From Nocardia cyriacigeorgica (GTDB lineage Bacteria; Actinomycetota; Actinomycetes; Mycobacteriales; Mycobacteriaceae): a DNA stretch of 64,000 nucleotides. Below, piece by piece: positions 16,668 to 25,390 of this stretch (position 1 is the first letter of the stretch; every line of letters starts with the position of its first letter). A model generated the notes under the pieces. That model was not told where the DNA came from and did not search any database. It saw only the letters and a list, made by a program, of their open reading frames with translations. The translations under genes were made by a program, and so were the position numbers. The stretch covers positions 40,679-104,678 of the forward strand of contig NZ_JARWNX010000027.1 in assembly GCF_029868385.1 (NCBI RefSeq), read 5' to 3'.

Positions 16668-17792
16668 ATGACGACCGAACAACGCCCCGGCGATACCGGC
16701 CCGGTCGAACCGGCCGGTGGCGCCGTAGACACCGTCGACGAGGCGAGTCCGCGTAGCCGCCTGTCGGCCACCGTCGACTGGCGCCTCGCCGCCCGCACCG
16801 GCGCGGCTCTCGTCCCGTCCGGGCCGCGGACCAGCAGGTATTCCGCCGAACAGGTGGTCACCGAGCTGGCCCACGCCTCGGTGCGCGCCGAATCCCCGGT
16901 CCGTGAGGTCACCGGACTGCTCGACGATCAGCCGGTGCCGCAGGCGCGCATCGTCGACCGGCCCGGTTGGATCGGTGCGGCCGCCGACTCCATGGCGCAG
17001 CTCACCGGCACCGGGGTCGACGAGGGCCGCGGGGTGTTCGCGGGTAAACCGGCCGGTGTGCAGGCCGGGGCCATGCTGGCGTTCCTGTCCACCGCGATTC
17101 TCGGTCAGTACGATCCGTTCACCGGCCGCGACGGCACACTGCTGCTGGTCGCGCCCAACATCATGTCGGTCGAGCGTGCGCTCGGCGTACAGCCGAGCGA
17201 TTTCCGTTTCTGGGTATGCCTGCACGAGGTGACCCACCGAGTGCAGTTCTCCTCCGCGCCGTGGCTGGCCGAGTACATGCGCACGAACGTGGACGTGCTC
17301 GGCGAGGTCGGTGACGAACCGATGGCCGATATGCTCGCCCGGCTCGTCTCCGAGGTGCGTGAGCGCCGCCGCAACGGCACCCCCGACGATCCGGCCGCCC
17401 GCGGTGTGGTCGGCCTGCTGCGGGCCACCCAGCCCGCACCGCAACGCGAGGCGCTGGACCGGCTGCTGATGCTCGGCACCCTGCTCGAGGGGCACGCCGA
17501 CCATGTGATGGACGCGGTCGGCCCATCGGTCATCCCGACCGTCGAACAGATCCGCGCCGCCTTCGACCAGCGCCGCAAACGTCCGACCAACCCGGTGCAG
17601 CGACTGCTGCGGGCCCTGCTCGGCGTCGACGCGAAGGTCGCACAGTATGTGCGCGGGAAAGCCTTCGTCGACCATGTCGTCGGCGCCGTGGGCATGCAAC
17701 GTTTCAACACCGTCTGGACCGATGCCGACACCCTGCCCCGCCCGGACGAGATCGAAGACCCGCAACGGTGGATCACCCGCGTCCTGGGATGA
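16668..17792 (+). CDS. Zinc-dependent metalloprotease (DUF2342, zincin-like)
   Basis: A 374 aa protein related to M. tuberculosis Rv3626c, a family sometimes labelled 'coenzyme F420 biosynthesis-associated' without proof. The helix 'HEVTHRVQF' (near 185-193) gives the HExxH zinc motif, and 'LLEGHADHVMDAV' (near 272-284) supplies a downstream Glu/His pair typical of zincins. No signal peptide or membrane segment is seen. Its stop overlaps the chosen tilS start (ATGA), so the two are translationally coupled. Substrate unknown. Confidence 0.88.
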   Translation: MTTEQRPGDTGPVEPAGGAVDTVDEASPRSRLSATVDWRLAARTGAALVPSGPRTSRYSAEQVVTELAHASVRAESPVREVTGLLDDQPVPQARIVDRPGWIGAAADSMAQLTGTGVDEGRGVFAGKPAGVQAGAMLAFLSTAILGQYDPFTGRDGTLLLVAPNIMSVERALGVQPSDFRFWVCLHEVTHRVQFSSAPWLAEYMRTNVDVLGEVGDEPMADMLARLVSEVRERRRNGTPDDPAARGVVGLLRATQPAPQREALDRLLMLGTLLEGHADHVMDAVGPSVIPTVEQIRAAFDQRRKRPTNPVQRLLRALLGVDAKVAQYVRGKAFVDHVVGAVGMQRFNTVWTDADTLPRPDEIEDPQRWITRVLG

Positions 17793-18913
17793 CACCCCAC
17801 CCGCCCGGACACCCGGAAGCCACGTGCGCCAGGCCCGCGCCAGGCTCGGCAGCCGAGCCGAAACGTCTACCGGAGACACCGGCCGTACTCGAACTGCGCC
17901 ACGCCGTCCGCCGCTGGCTGATGCGCCGGGACGGCAGTTCCGAAGTGGCCGTGGCGCTGTCCGGGGGAGCCGACTCGCTGGCCTTGACCGCCGCCGCGGT
18001 GGCCGAGTCCGAGGCGGTCGACGCACTGATCGTGGATCACGGCCTACAACCGGATTCGGCGGCGGTGGCCGCTACGGCGGCGGCGACGGCACTGAAGCTG
18101 GGTTGCCGATCGGCGCACGTACTGCCGGTCGAAGTGGGCCGAACGGGCGGGATGGAGGCCGCGGCCAGAACGGCGCGTTATACGGCGCTGGACGCCGCCC
18201 GCAGCGGCCTGCCGGTACTGCTCGGGCACACCCTCGACGATCAAGCCGAGACCGTGCTGCTCGGACTGGCCCGCGGCTCGGGCTCGCGCTCCATCCAGGG
18301 CATGGCGGCGTTCGCCCCACCGTGGGGTCGCCCGCTGCTCGGTGTGCGACGCGCCGTCACCAGGCAGTTCTGCGTCGATCTCGGACTCACCCCGCACGAG
18401 GATCCGCACAACGAGTCACCCGAGTTCACCAGGGTCCGGCTGCGTGCGCAGGTCCTTCCGCTGCTCGAGGAGGTGCTCGGTGGGGGAGTGGCCGAGGCGC
18501 TCGGTCGCACGGCCCAGCAGCTGCGTGAGGACAACACGGTGCTCGACGAACTGGCACACGACCTGATGCGTGTGGCCAGCCAACCGTCGACCGGTGATAC
18601 CGTGCCCGCCCGCATTCCCGGTGATACCGGGCCCGCCCGCACTCATGGCGTGACGCTGTCGTGCGAGACGCTCGCCACTGCCCCCGCCGCGCTACGCCGG
18701 CGCGCCATCCGGGCCTGGCTACTCGACGGAGGTGCGAAAGCGCTGACCGGCAAACATTTACAGGCGGTCGACCAGCTGGTCACCGCATGGCGTGGGCAGG
18801 GTGGGGTCGCGGTCGGCGGCGGCGAACCGGGGACGAGGTTGGAAGCCGTGCGTGAACATGGCAGGCTGACACTCGCGCATACCGATCGGGTTCGCCCGGG
18901 CGAGCGCGAGTGA
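17789..18913 (+). CDS. tilS: tRNA(Ile)-lysidine synthetase
   Basis: A 374 aa N-type ATP pyrophosphatase that adds lysine to cytidine 34 of tRNA-Ile(CAU), switching it from AUG to AUA decoding. The P-loop is 'SGGADSLALT' (near 53-62); 'DHGLQPDS' and 'GHTLDDQAETVLLG' (near 144-157) are further family motifs, and the C-terminal part holds the TilS-specific region. A Gly/Thr/Pro-rich insert near 260-290 is poorly conserved. ATG at 17789 overlaps the previous stop by ATGA and is preferred; an in-frame GTG at 17768 would add seven residues. Confidence 0.94.
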   Translation: MTPHPPGHPEATCARPAPGSAAEPKRLPETPAVLELRHAVRRWLMRRDGSSEVAVALSGGADSLALTAAAVAESEAVDALIVDHGLQPDSAAVAATAAATALKLGCRSAHVLPVEVGRTGGMEAAARTARYTALDAARSGLPVLLGHTLDDQAETVLLGLARGSGSRSIQGMAAFAPPWGRPLLGVRRAVTRQFCVDLGLTPHEDPHNESPEFTRVRLRAQVLPLLEEVLGGGVAEALGRTAQQLREDNTVLDELAHDLMRVASQPSTGDTVPARIPGDTGPARTHGVTLSCETLATAPAALRRRAIRAWLLDGGAKALTGKHLQAVDQLVTAWRGQGGVAVGGGEPGTRLEAVREHGRLTLAHTDRVRPGERE

Positions 18914-18998
18914 CGGGCCCCGAGGCGACGGCGCGGCGTGACCACGGACGGGCCCGCAGGAGCACCGCGGATCAACGCAGGGAAGGGAACCAGCGCAC

Positions 18999-19559
18999 GT
19001 GTACGGGGACGACATCGCCTCGGTGCTGATCACCGAAGAAGAAATTGCCGATAAGACCAGGGAACTGGCCGAACTGATCGCCAAGCGCTATCCGCCCGAC
19101 GCCCCCGAGGGTGATCTGCTGCTGATCGGCGTGCTCAAGGGCGCGATCTTCTTCATGACCGATCTGGCCAAGGCACTGCCGATTCCCACCCAGCTGGAAT
19201 TCATGGCCGTGTCCTCCTACGGTTCGTCCACCTCGTCGTCGGGCGTCGTGCGCATCATGAAGGACCTGGACAAGGACATCGCGGGCCGCAATGTGCTGAT
19301 CGTCGAGGACATCATCGACTCCGGTCTCACCCTGTCCTGGCTGATGCGCAACCTGTCCACCCGCAATCCGGCCTCGCTCGAGGTGGTGACCCTGCTCCGC
19401 AAGCCCGACGCGCTACGCACCCAGGTGGAGGTCTCGCACGTGGGCTTCGACATCCCGAACGAATTCGTCGTCGGTTACGGCCTCGACTACGCCGAGCGCT
19501 ACCGCGACCTGCCCTATATCGGCACCCTGCATCCGAAGGTATACGGCGGCGGAGCCTGA
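18999..19559 (+). CDS. hpt: Hypoxanthine phosphoribosyltransferase
   Basis: A 186 aa purine salvage enzyme converting hypoxanthine or guanine plus PRPP to IMP or GMP. The PRPP-binding motif is '[14 protein letters not shown]' (near 100-113); '[11 protein letters not shown]' (near 47-57) and '[14 protein letters not shown]' near the C-terminus are typical. The GTG start at 18999 has a GGAAGGG site 12 nt upstream. It follows tilS by 85 bp, matching the Rv3625c-Rv3624c order. After hpt the gene order departs from mycobacteria for about 11 kb. Confidence 0.95.
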   Translation: MYGDDIASVLITEEEIADKTRELAELIAKRYPPDAPEGDLLLIGVLKGAIFFMTDLAKALPIPTQLEFMAVSSYGSSTSSSGVVRIMKDLDKDIAGRNVLIVEDIIDSGLTLSWLMRNLSTRNPASLEVVTLLRKPDALRTQVEVSHVGFDIPNEFVVGYGLDYAERYRDLPYIGTLHPKVYGGGA

Positions 19560-19572
19560 CCTGCCCGCCGGG

Positions 19573-21609
19573 CTAGGCGGTCGCGGCTCGCTGGGTGACC
19601 GGATCACCGGGCGATACCACCCGCTCCAATGCGCGTAGATCGGCTTCGAGCGCGCGGAACAGCACGTATGTGCCGACGAAGGCGATGATGCCGCCCACGC
19701 ACAGCACCCGGACGGCGACGATCACCTCGGCGATATCGGTGGGTGGCAGGAACGTCACTCCGGCCACCGCCAGCAGTGGCACCGATGCCGCCACCGCGAG
19801 GTAGCCGTTGCAGCGCCGGTCCAGTTCGCGCAGCCATACCGCGTCCTCCGCGCCGACATCACCGTGGCGAAGGAATATCGGATATACGCAGCGCACCATG
19901 TAGAAGGTCGCCAGGAAGAACGGGTAGGCGACCGCGATCGCACCACACACCGCCTGCGAGGCCAGGAAATGCATCACCCCGCGCGCGGGCAGATCGTCGG
20001 TGGTCAGCCGCAGCGCGATCGGGAAGGTGAACGCGGCCACCACCCACAGCGAGAACGCGACGATCACCGCGTTGTCGCCGAGCCGCAGCGTGTCCCGTCT
20101 GGCGCGGCGCAGGGTGTCGGGGTCATAGCGTTTGCCGTGGCGCAGCCCACGGGTCACCCGGAGGACATGCCGCGACAGGTACAGCACGACCGCGATGCCG
20201 ACCGGGAACAGTACCGAATTGACGATCCCGGTGATCACCACGAAATTTCGCTGCGCCTCCTCCGACAGCCTGCTGACGATGAGCTGATGATTGTGTTCGA
20301 TGTTGTAGAGCGAGGCCAGCGCGTTGGGCACGCCGAGCGCGAACAACAGCACCGGCACCATCCACGGCCGCAGCCGCAGCCGCCAGCTGTCCGGCGCCGG
20401 ATCGACGAGTTCGCGTGCCCGCGGGTCGAGGCAGGTGTCGAACTGTCTGGCCAGCACAGCGCCATCGGGCCAGCGTCGGTCCCGGTCGGGGTCGAGGCAG
20501 GTCAGCAGGACCCGGCGCAGTGCGGCCGGGCAGTCCGGTGGCAGCCGTTCCAGCGCCGCCTCGTCGACGCCGGTGCTCCGGCGTTCCAGCATCGCCTCGA
20601 GGGTGGTGTCGTCACCCTGGTCGCCCGCACCCGCTGTGGTGTCGTCGAACGGTTTCGCGCCGGTCAGCAGCTCCCACAGCAGAACGCCGAGGGAGTAGAT
20701 ATCGGCGCGGGTGTCGAGATCGCCCGCCTCGCGCTGCCGCCCGGGATGGCAGGCCTCCAGCTGTTCGGGTGACATATAGGTCAGCGAGCCACCGAAGTAC
20801 GACACCGGGCTGGTGCCTTCCACATTGCGGCTGAAGCTGATGTTGAAATCGGCGAGCTTGGGCACCCCCTCCGCGGTGAGCAGCACATTCGCCGGTTTGA
20901 CGTCACGGTGCAGCACACCGTGCGCGGCGGCGTAATCGAGCGCCTCGGCCAGCCGCCGGCCGAGCCAGGCCACGGTCTCCGGCCAGCTCAGCAGGGCGAT
21001 CTCGGCGCGCACGCTGGAATCGGTCGGCCGGATCTCGCCCTTCTCCTCCATCGCGGTGTCCACCGCGTCGAGCAGCAGTCTGCCGTCGCGTTCGGCGGGC
21101 GGGGTCGCGCGGACCCAGCGCAGCGCGCCGAGCAGGGTGCCGCCCGGTAGGAACTGCATGTACAGGAATCGCAGCCGCCGCGAGCCGCGGGCACGATCGG
21201 ATTCGAGCAGTTGCTGATCGAATACCCGCACGATGTAGTCGTGGTCGAGTTGGGCAAGCGTCTGCGGTTCGGTGCCGTGATCGGCGGACACCTTCACCGC
21301 CACCAGGCGTTGTAGTGAACGTTGTCTGGCCAGGAACACTCGGGCGAAGGCGCCGCTGCCCAGCCCGGTGAGCAGGTCGAAATCGCCGATGCTCGTGCCG
21401 ACCTCGATCCGGTCGAGCGCCGCGTCGGTGCCCGGCCCGCTCTCGGCGCCGGGGTCGAGCCGGGTGGTCGGATCGAAGGCCGCGGTGGAGGTGCGGGTGG
21501 CGTCGTCGGCCCGGGTGGTCTCGGCGTCCTCGGGGTGCGGCGAGTCCGCTCCCGCAACGGAATTCGCCGCGGGGTCGGTTTCTGGGGTGGTCTCCGGTTC
21601 GGCGCTCAT
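19573..21609 (-). CDS. Membrane Ser/Thr protein kinase with six-helix C-terminal domain
   Basis: A 678 aa kinase. An acidic Thr/Ser-rich N-terminus (about 75 aa) precedes the kinase domain: glycine loop 'GLGSGAFARVF', ATP lysine in 'LVAVKVS', catalytic loop HRDVKPAN, activation segment 'GGSLTYMSPEQ' and 'RADIYSLGVLLWELLTG'. The magnesium-binding triplet is DFN rather than DFG. An insertion of about 35 residues before the catalytic helix is present. After about residue 430 come six hydrophobic segments, instead of the single span plus sensor domain of PknB-type kinases. ATG at 21609 is the start; upstream codons are low-complexity. It is transcribed alone, divergent from the amidase gene. Confidence 0.88.
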   Translation of the reverse strand: MSAEPETTPETDPAANSVAGADSPHPEDAETTRADDATRTSTAAFDPTTRLDPGAESGPGTDAALDRIEVGTSIGDFDLLTGLGSGAFARVFLARQRSLQRLVAVKVSADHGTEPQTLAQLDHDYIVRVFDQQLLESDRARGSRRLRFLYMQFLPGGTLLGALRWVRATPPAERDGRLLLDAVDTAMEEKGEIRPTDSSVRAEIALLSWPETVAWLGRRLAEALDYAAAHGVLHRDVKPANVLLTAEGVPKLADFNISFSRNVEGTSPVSYFGGSLTYMSPEQLEACHPGRQREAGDLDTRADIYSLGVLLWELLTGAKPFDDTTAGAGDQGDDTTLEAMLERRSTGVDEAALERLPPDCPAALRRVLLTCLDPDRDRRWPDGAVLARQFDTCLDPRARELVDPAPDSWRLRLRPWMVPVLLFALGVPNALASLYNIEHNHQLIVSRLSEEAQRNFVVITGIVNSVLFPVGIAVVLYLSRHVLRVTRGLRHGKRYDPDTLRRARRDTLRLGDNAVIVAFSLWVVAAFTFPIALRLTTDDLPARGVMHFLASQAVCGAIAVAYPFFLATFYMVRCVYPIFLRHGDVGAEDAVWLRELDRRCNGYLAVAASVPLLAVAGVTFLPPTDIAEVIVAVRVLCVGGIIAFVGTYVLFRALEADLRALERVVSPGDPVTQRAATA

Positions 21610-21836
21610 GGTCCCAAGGGGGTTGCTGGGTGGATGCCGCGAAACATGCACTGGTCGGCCGACGGGGTTGCCGATAAACTCCGCCACACCCGACGCCTTC
21701 GACGGCGACCGGTAATCGGAATGATACGTCCACCGACAGGGTGTCTCACCCGGTTTGGCCCAACGTGGCGTCGGGCCATGAGCTGGTTGAACGCGGGCCG
21801 GACCCGAGGGCGGGCAGGCACGGTAGGAGGGCATCG

Positions 21837-23243
21837 ATGGGGGCACATGAGCCTGCGGATACGAACGCGGGCAATGACCCGACCACTCCACCGGGACCGG
21901 TCGCGACGACCGCGGCCCGGGTACGCGAGGGCGTGACGACGCCGACCGCCGAGGTGGAGGCGGCACTGGCCCGGATCACCGAGGGCAATCCCGAGGTCTA
22001 CGCGTTCGACGTGGTGCGCGCGGAGCGGGCACGCGCGGAGGCGGCGGAACTGGAACAGCGCGTCGACCTGGACGGGCTGGCGCTGGCCGGTGTTCCGGTG
22101 GCGATCAAACACAATGTCGCGGTGGCGGGCGAAACCGTGCTCGATGGTTCGGCCGCCACCGATCCCACCCCGGCGACAACCGATCATCCGGTGGTGCGGC
22201 GGCTGCGGGAGGCCGGTGCGGTGGTGGTCGGGTTGACCACCGTGCCGGAGCTGAGCCTGTGGGGTATGACCGACGGACCGGACGGGACCACCCGCAATCC
22301 GTGGAACCCCGAGCGCACCTGCGGTGGATCCTCCGGCGGTGCGGCGGCGGCGGTCGCGGCCGGACTGGTTCCGGTCGCGCACGGCAACGACGGGCTCGGT
22401 TCGGTCCGCATTCCGGCGGCCTGCTGTGGCGTCGTGGGGGTCAAACCCGGTCGCGGGGTGGTGCCCGCCGAGGTCGGACCGGACTCCTGGGGCGGGATGA
22501 CCGAAAACGGTGTGCTGGCAACGACTGTCGCCGACGCCGCGCTCACCCTCTCGGTGCTCGCGGGTCGGCCGGAGCTGGCCGAGGTCGACCCGCCCGCCCC
22601 GCTGCGGGTCGCGCTCGCCGTCGGCGCGCCGAGTCCGCTGATCAAGGTCGACCGGCATTGGACCGCGGCCGCGCGTACCGCGGGTGCGGCCGCCGCGACC
22701 GCGGGTCATACGGTCGAGACGACGAAACTGCCCTACGGCGACGCGGTGACCGCGGTGATGCTGCGCTGGCCGATGCTGGCGCTCCCCGAGGCCGATGAGC
22801 TGCCGTACCCCGAGCGGCTACAGCGGCGCACCCGCCGCCATCTCGCACTGGGCAGACTGCTGGTGAAGCTCAATATGGTGCGGCCCGCGCAGGTCGAGCG
22901 GGTGGAGGCCAGATTGGTCGAGTTCTTCGACGATCACGATGTGGTGATCACGCCCGCGCTCGCCCTGCCGCCGCCGGCGGCGAAGGCCTGGCATGCCAAG
23001 GGTTGGTTGACGAACTTCATCAACAGCCCACGCTATTCACCGTTCACGCCGCTGTGGAATCTGGTGGGCTGGCCCGCCATATCGGTGCCCATGGGCCTGC
23101 ACCCGGAGTCCGGTACACCGGTGGCGGCCCAGCTGGCCGGTCCACCGGGCAGCGAATCGACGCTACTGCGGTTGGCTGCCCAGCTCGAGGCGCAGCACCC
23201 GTGGCCGCGGACGGCCGCGCAACGGCCGTCCGGGCCGGGTTAG
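21837..23243 (+). CDS. Amidase signature family enzyme
   Basis: A 468 aa amidase of the Ser-cisSer-Lys class, hydrolysing a C-N amide bond of unknown substrate. Seen: the catalytic Lys in 'VPVAIKHNVAVAG', the cis-Ser region 'CGGSSGGAAAAVAAGLVP' and the nucleophile region 'GNDGLGSVRIPAACCG', where GSxRIPA fits the nucleophile motif. The ATG at 21837 is fixed by a perfect AGGAGG six bases upstream; the frame is open further but without a site. No signal peptide. It converges with the LysR gene (7-bp gap). Confidence 0.92.
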   Translation: MGAHEPADTNAGNDPTTPPGPVATTAARVREGVTTPTAEVEAALARITEGNPEVYAFDVVRAERARAEAAELEQRVDLDGLALAGVPVAIKHNVAVAGETVLDGSAATDPTPATTDHPVVRRLREAGAVVVGLTTVPELSLWGMTDGPDGTTRNPWNPERTCGGSSGGAAAAVAAGLVPVAHGNDGLGSVRIPAACCGVVGVKPGRGVVPAEVGPDSWGGMTENGVLATTVADAALTLSVLAGRPELAEVDPPAPLRVALAVGAPSPLIKVDRHWTAAARTAGAAAATAGHTVETTKLPYGDAVTAVMLRWPMLALPEADELPYPERLQRRTRRHLALGRLLVKLNMVRPAQVERVEARLVEFFDDHDVVITPALALPPPAAKAWHAKGWLTNFINSPRYSPFTPLWNLVGWPAISVPMGLHPESGTPVAAQLAGPPGSESTLLRLAAQLEAQHPWPRTAAQRPSGPG

Positions 23244-23250
23244 TCCGGGA

Positions 23251-24135
23251 TCAGACCGCGACGGCGGGTTTGCTGGCGAACCCGCCGTCGGCGGCGCGAC
23301 CGGCGAATTCGAGAATGGTCGGCCGATTGTCGTCGGCGCGCCAGGCCACCGCGAGTTCACAGGGCGCGAGCCCGGTGACGGGGCGGGCGGTGAGGCCGGG
23401 CCAGCGGTACATCGGGACGTTGTTCTCGGCGAGCAGGCAGACGCCGAGCCCGAGGCTCACCGCTTCCAGCTTGTCCTCGGGGGTGGCGGCTTCGGCACCG
23501 ATCTTGGGCTGACGACCGCCGCGGCCGTCGTTGCCGAGCCAGAACTCGCGCACTGCGCCCGCTTCGGGCGGCAGTGCGACGAACGGTTCGTCGATCAGAT
23601 CGGCGAAGTCGATGGTGTCCTGTGTGGCCAGCCGGTGGTTCTCCGGTAGTAGCACCCAGCGGTCCTCGGTGCGTAGCACCTCCCACCGGTACCGGTTCGG
23701 GTCGGGTAGCGGTAGCCAGACCAGCGCCAGATCGGCCTGGCGGCCCGCCAGACCGCTGGACGGGTCGGTCCATGACGCGGAGTGCAGGGCGAGCCGGTGG
23801 CCGCTCGCGCTCTCCAGATCGTTGAGCAGTCCGCGACCGAGCGTGGACTGGATGCCGACGCGCAGCACCTCGCCCGCTTCCTGGAGCGAGGAGTTGGTGA
23901 GCTCCCACAGTTCCAGGATCTTGCGGGCGCCCTCGAGCAGTTCCTTGCCCGCGACGGTGAGTGCGACGCTGCGTTGGTTGCGATCGAACAGGACCACGTC
24001 GAGCTGGCGCTCCAGCTGCCGGATCTGGCGTGACAGCGTGGGTTGTGCGATGTGCAGCCGCTGGGCGGCGTTGGTGAAGTGCAGTTCCTCAGCGACAGCG
24101 ACGAAATACCGCAGGTCGCGCAAATGCGGGTCCAT
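23251..24135 (-). CDS. LysR-family transcriptional regulator
   Basis: A 294 aa LTTR. The N-terminal winged helix-turn-helix is clear ('LRYFVAVAEELHFTNAAQRL', 'AQPTLSRQIRQLERQL', residues 8-45), followed by a linker helix and a two-lobed periplasmic-binding-like effector domain (about 90-290). The target is unknown; no divergent gene lies within 100 bp, but the SDR/aldehyde dehydrogenase operon ends about 420 bp upstream. A palindrome covering the start codon (24134-24148) suggests autoregulation. Confidence 0.92.
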   Translation of the reverse strand: MDPHLRDLRYFVAVAEELHFTNAAQRLHIAQPTLSRQIRQLERQLDVVLFDRNQRSVALTVAGKELLEGARKILELWELTNSSLQEAGEVLRVGIQSTLGRGLLNDLESASGHRLALHSASWTDPSSGLAGRQADLALVWLPLPDPNRYRWEVLRTEDRWVLLPENHRLATQDTIDFADLIDEPFVALPPEAGAVREFWLGNDGRGGRQPKIGAEAATPEDKLEAVSLGLGVCLLAENNVPMYRWPGLTARPVTGLAPCELAVAWRADDNRPTILEFAGRAADGGFASKPAVAV

Positions 24136-24148
24136 AGCCTATTGCTAT
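24134..24148. promoter_or_regulatory. Palindrome over the LysR gene start
   Basis: ATAGC-N5-GCTAT, perfect 5-bp arms, overlaps the ATG of the LysR gene. It is LTTR-like in form and may be an autoregulatory site. Confidence 0.35.
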
Positions 24149-24501
24149 CAGAATTGGTGCCGGATTTCTAGCCCAATCAAACCGGAAAGTTTGGAATCTC
24201 GGCCCAAAACGGTCATCAGGTTTGTTAGTCACAGCATATGGGTTTCCATGGTGATGTGCATCATCGGACTCGGCGAATCTTCGGTGTGTGCGATCCGGGC
24301 CGAGGGCGATGGCGTCCACGGGTGTGGTGACCAGTGGTGATGTGTCAGGTGAATGGCAGGTCTGGCGTGCACGAGTGTTTCAGATTTACGACGGAAGGGC
24401 GGGTGTCCGGGTGCGCGTCGGGACGGATCCCGATGATGAGTGATTTTCATCACTATCAGGTTTGTGGGACGTCGTAATCCGTCACAACTGCGGACGCGAT
24501 A
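24149..24501. other. Gene-free region between the LysR gene and the SDR operon terminator
   Basis: About 350 bp with lower GC than the surroundings. No reading frame with a ribosome site or family match, and no recognised RNA element. It probably holds the LysR promoter. Confidence 0.5.
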
Positions 24502-24539
24502 CGGCGCCGCGACCGCCCCGAGGGGCGATCACGGCGCCG
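24502..24539 (-). terminator. Terminator hairpin of the aldehyde dehydrogenase-SDR operon
   Basis: CGGCGCCG (24502-24509) can pair with its identical self-complementary copy (24532-24539), enclosing CGCCCC-GA-GGGGCG (24514-24527). It lies just past the SDR stop codon. Confidence 0.65.
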
Positions 24540-24556
24540 CGTAGTCCGCGCCACAA

Positions 24557-25390
24557 TCAGGCGTTCCTGGCGCGCTCCTCGTACGCCTTGCGCTGATCGG
24601 TATCCACATCGCCGAGGAAGGCATCGGACGAGCCGAGTGCCCGTGCCAGTCCATCGGCCCACGATTCCGGCAGCAGATTGACCACCTGCGCGATCGCACC
24701 GGCCACCGCCGTCACCCGGACCTTGGACTTCGGCGCGGCGATCACATCCACGATGGCGTCGGCGATCTCCTCCGGCTCGGCCGGACGCAGGATCTTCGGG
24801 GTGCTGACGCCGGAACCGAGTTCGGTCTTGGTCAGCGTCGGCAGGATCGACGAGAAGCTGACACCCGAACCCCGGTACTCCTCGCGCAGCGTATCGGTGA
24901 ACCCGAGCACCGCATGCTTGCTGGCGTTATAGGTCGCCAGACCGGGGATATGGGTCTCACCGGCCAGCGACGCGATATTGATGACATGCCCGCTGCGTCG
25001 GGGCAGCATCCGCGCCAGCGCCAGCTTCGACCCGAGGATGACGCCGTAGACATTGATATCGAGGATGCGGCGGGTCACCTGATCGGGTTCGTCGGCCAGC
25101 TTGCCGGTCGGCATGATGCCCGCGTTGTTGATCAGCACATCGATCGGCCCGATGGTGCGTTCGACCTCGTCGAGAAAGGCCTCGAACGAGGACGGATCGG
25201 TGACGTCGAGGCGTCCGTACACCTCGAAATCGCGGTGGGAGCCCGACTCCTTGACCGTCGTCTCGTCGATATCGCCGATGGCGATCTTCGCCCCGAGCGT
25301 CTGCAACGCCGTCGCGGTGGCCAAGCCGATCCCGCGTGCGCCGCCGGTGATGACGACGACCTTGCCGCGAATCTTCGTCGCGTCTGCCAT
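24557..25390 (-). CDS. Short-chain dehydrogenase/reductase
   Basis: A 277 aa classical SDR. Seen: NAD(P)-binding 'TGGARGIG' (near 15-22), 'NNAG' near 89-92, catalytic Ser in 'INIASLAG', and Tyr/Lys in YNASK (near 156-160). The Asp in 'AIGDIDE' after the second strand suggests NAD(H) preference. The ATG follows the TAA stop of the aldehyde dehydrogenase gene without a gap (TAAATG), so the two enzymes are co-translated. Oxidation of an alcohol to an aldehyde and then to an acid is a plausible joint function, but the substrate is not known. Confidence 0.92.
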   Translation of the reverse strand: MADATKIRGKVVVITGGARGIGLATATALQTLGAKIAIGDIDETTVKESGSHRDFEVYGRLDVTDPSSFEAFLDEVERTIGPIDVLINNAGIMPTGKLADEPDQVTRRILDINVYGVILGSKLALARMLPRRSGHVINIASLAGETHIPGLATYNASKHAVLGFTDTLREEYRGSGVSFSSILPTLTKTELGSGVSTPKILRPAEPEEIADAIVDVIAAPKSKVRVTAVAGAIAQVVNLLPESWADGLARALGSSDAFLGDVDTDQRKAYEERARNA

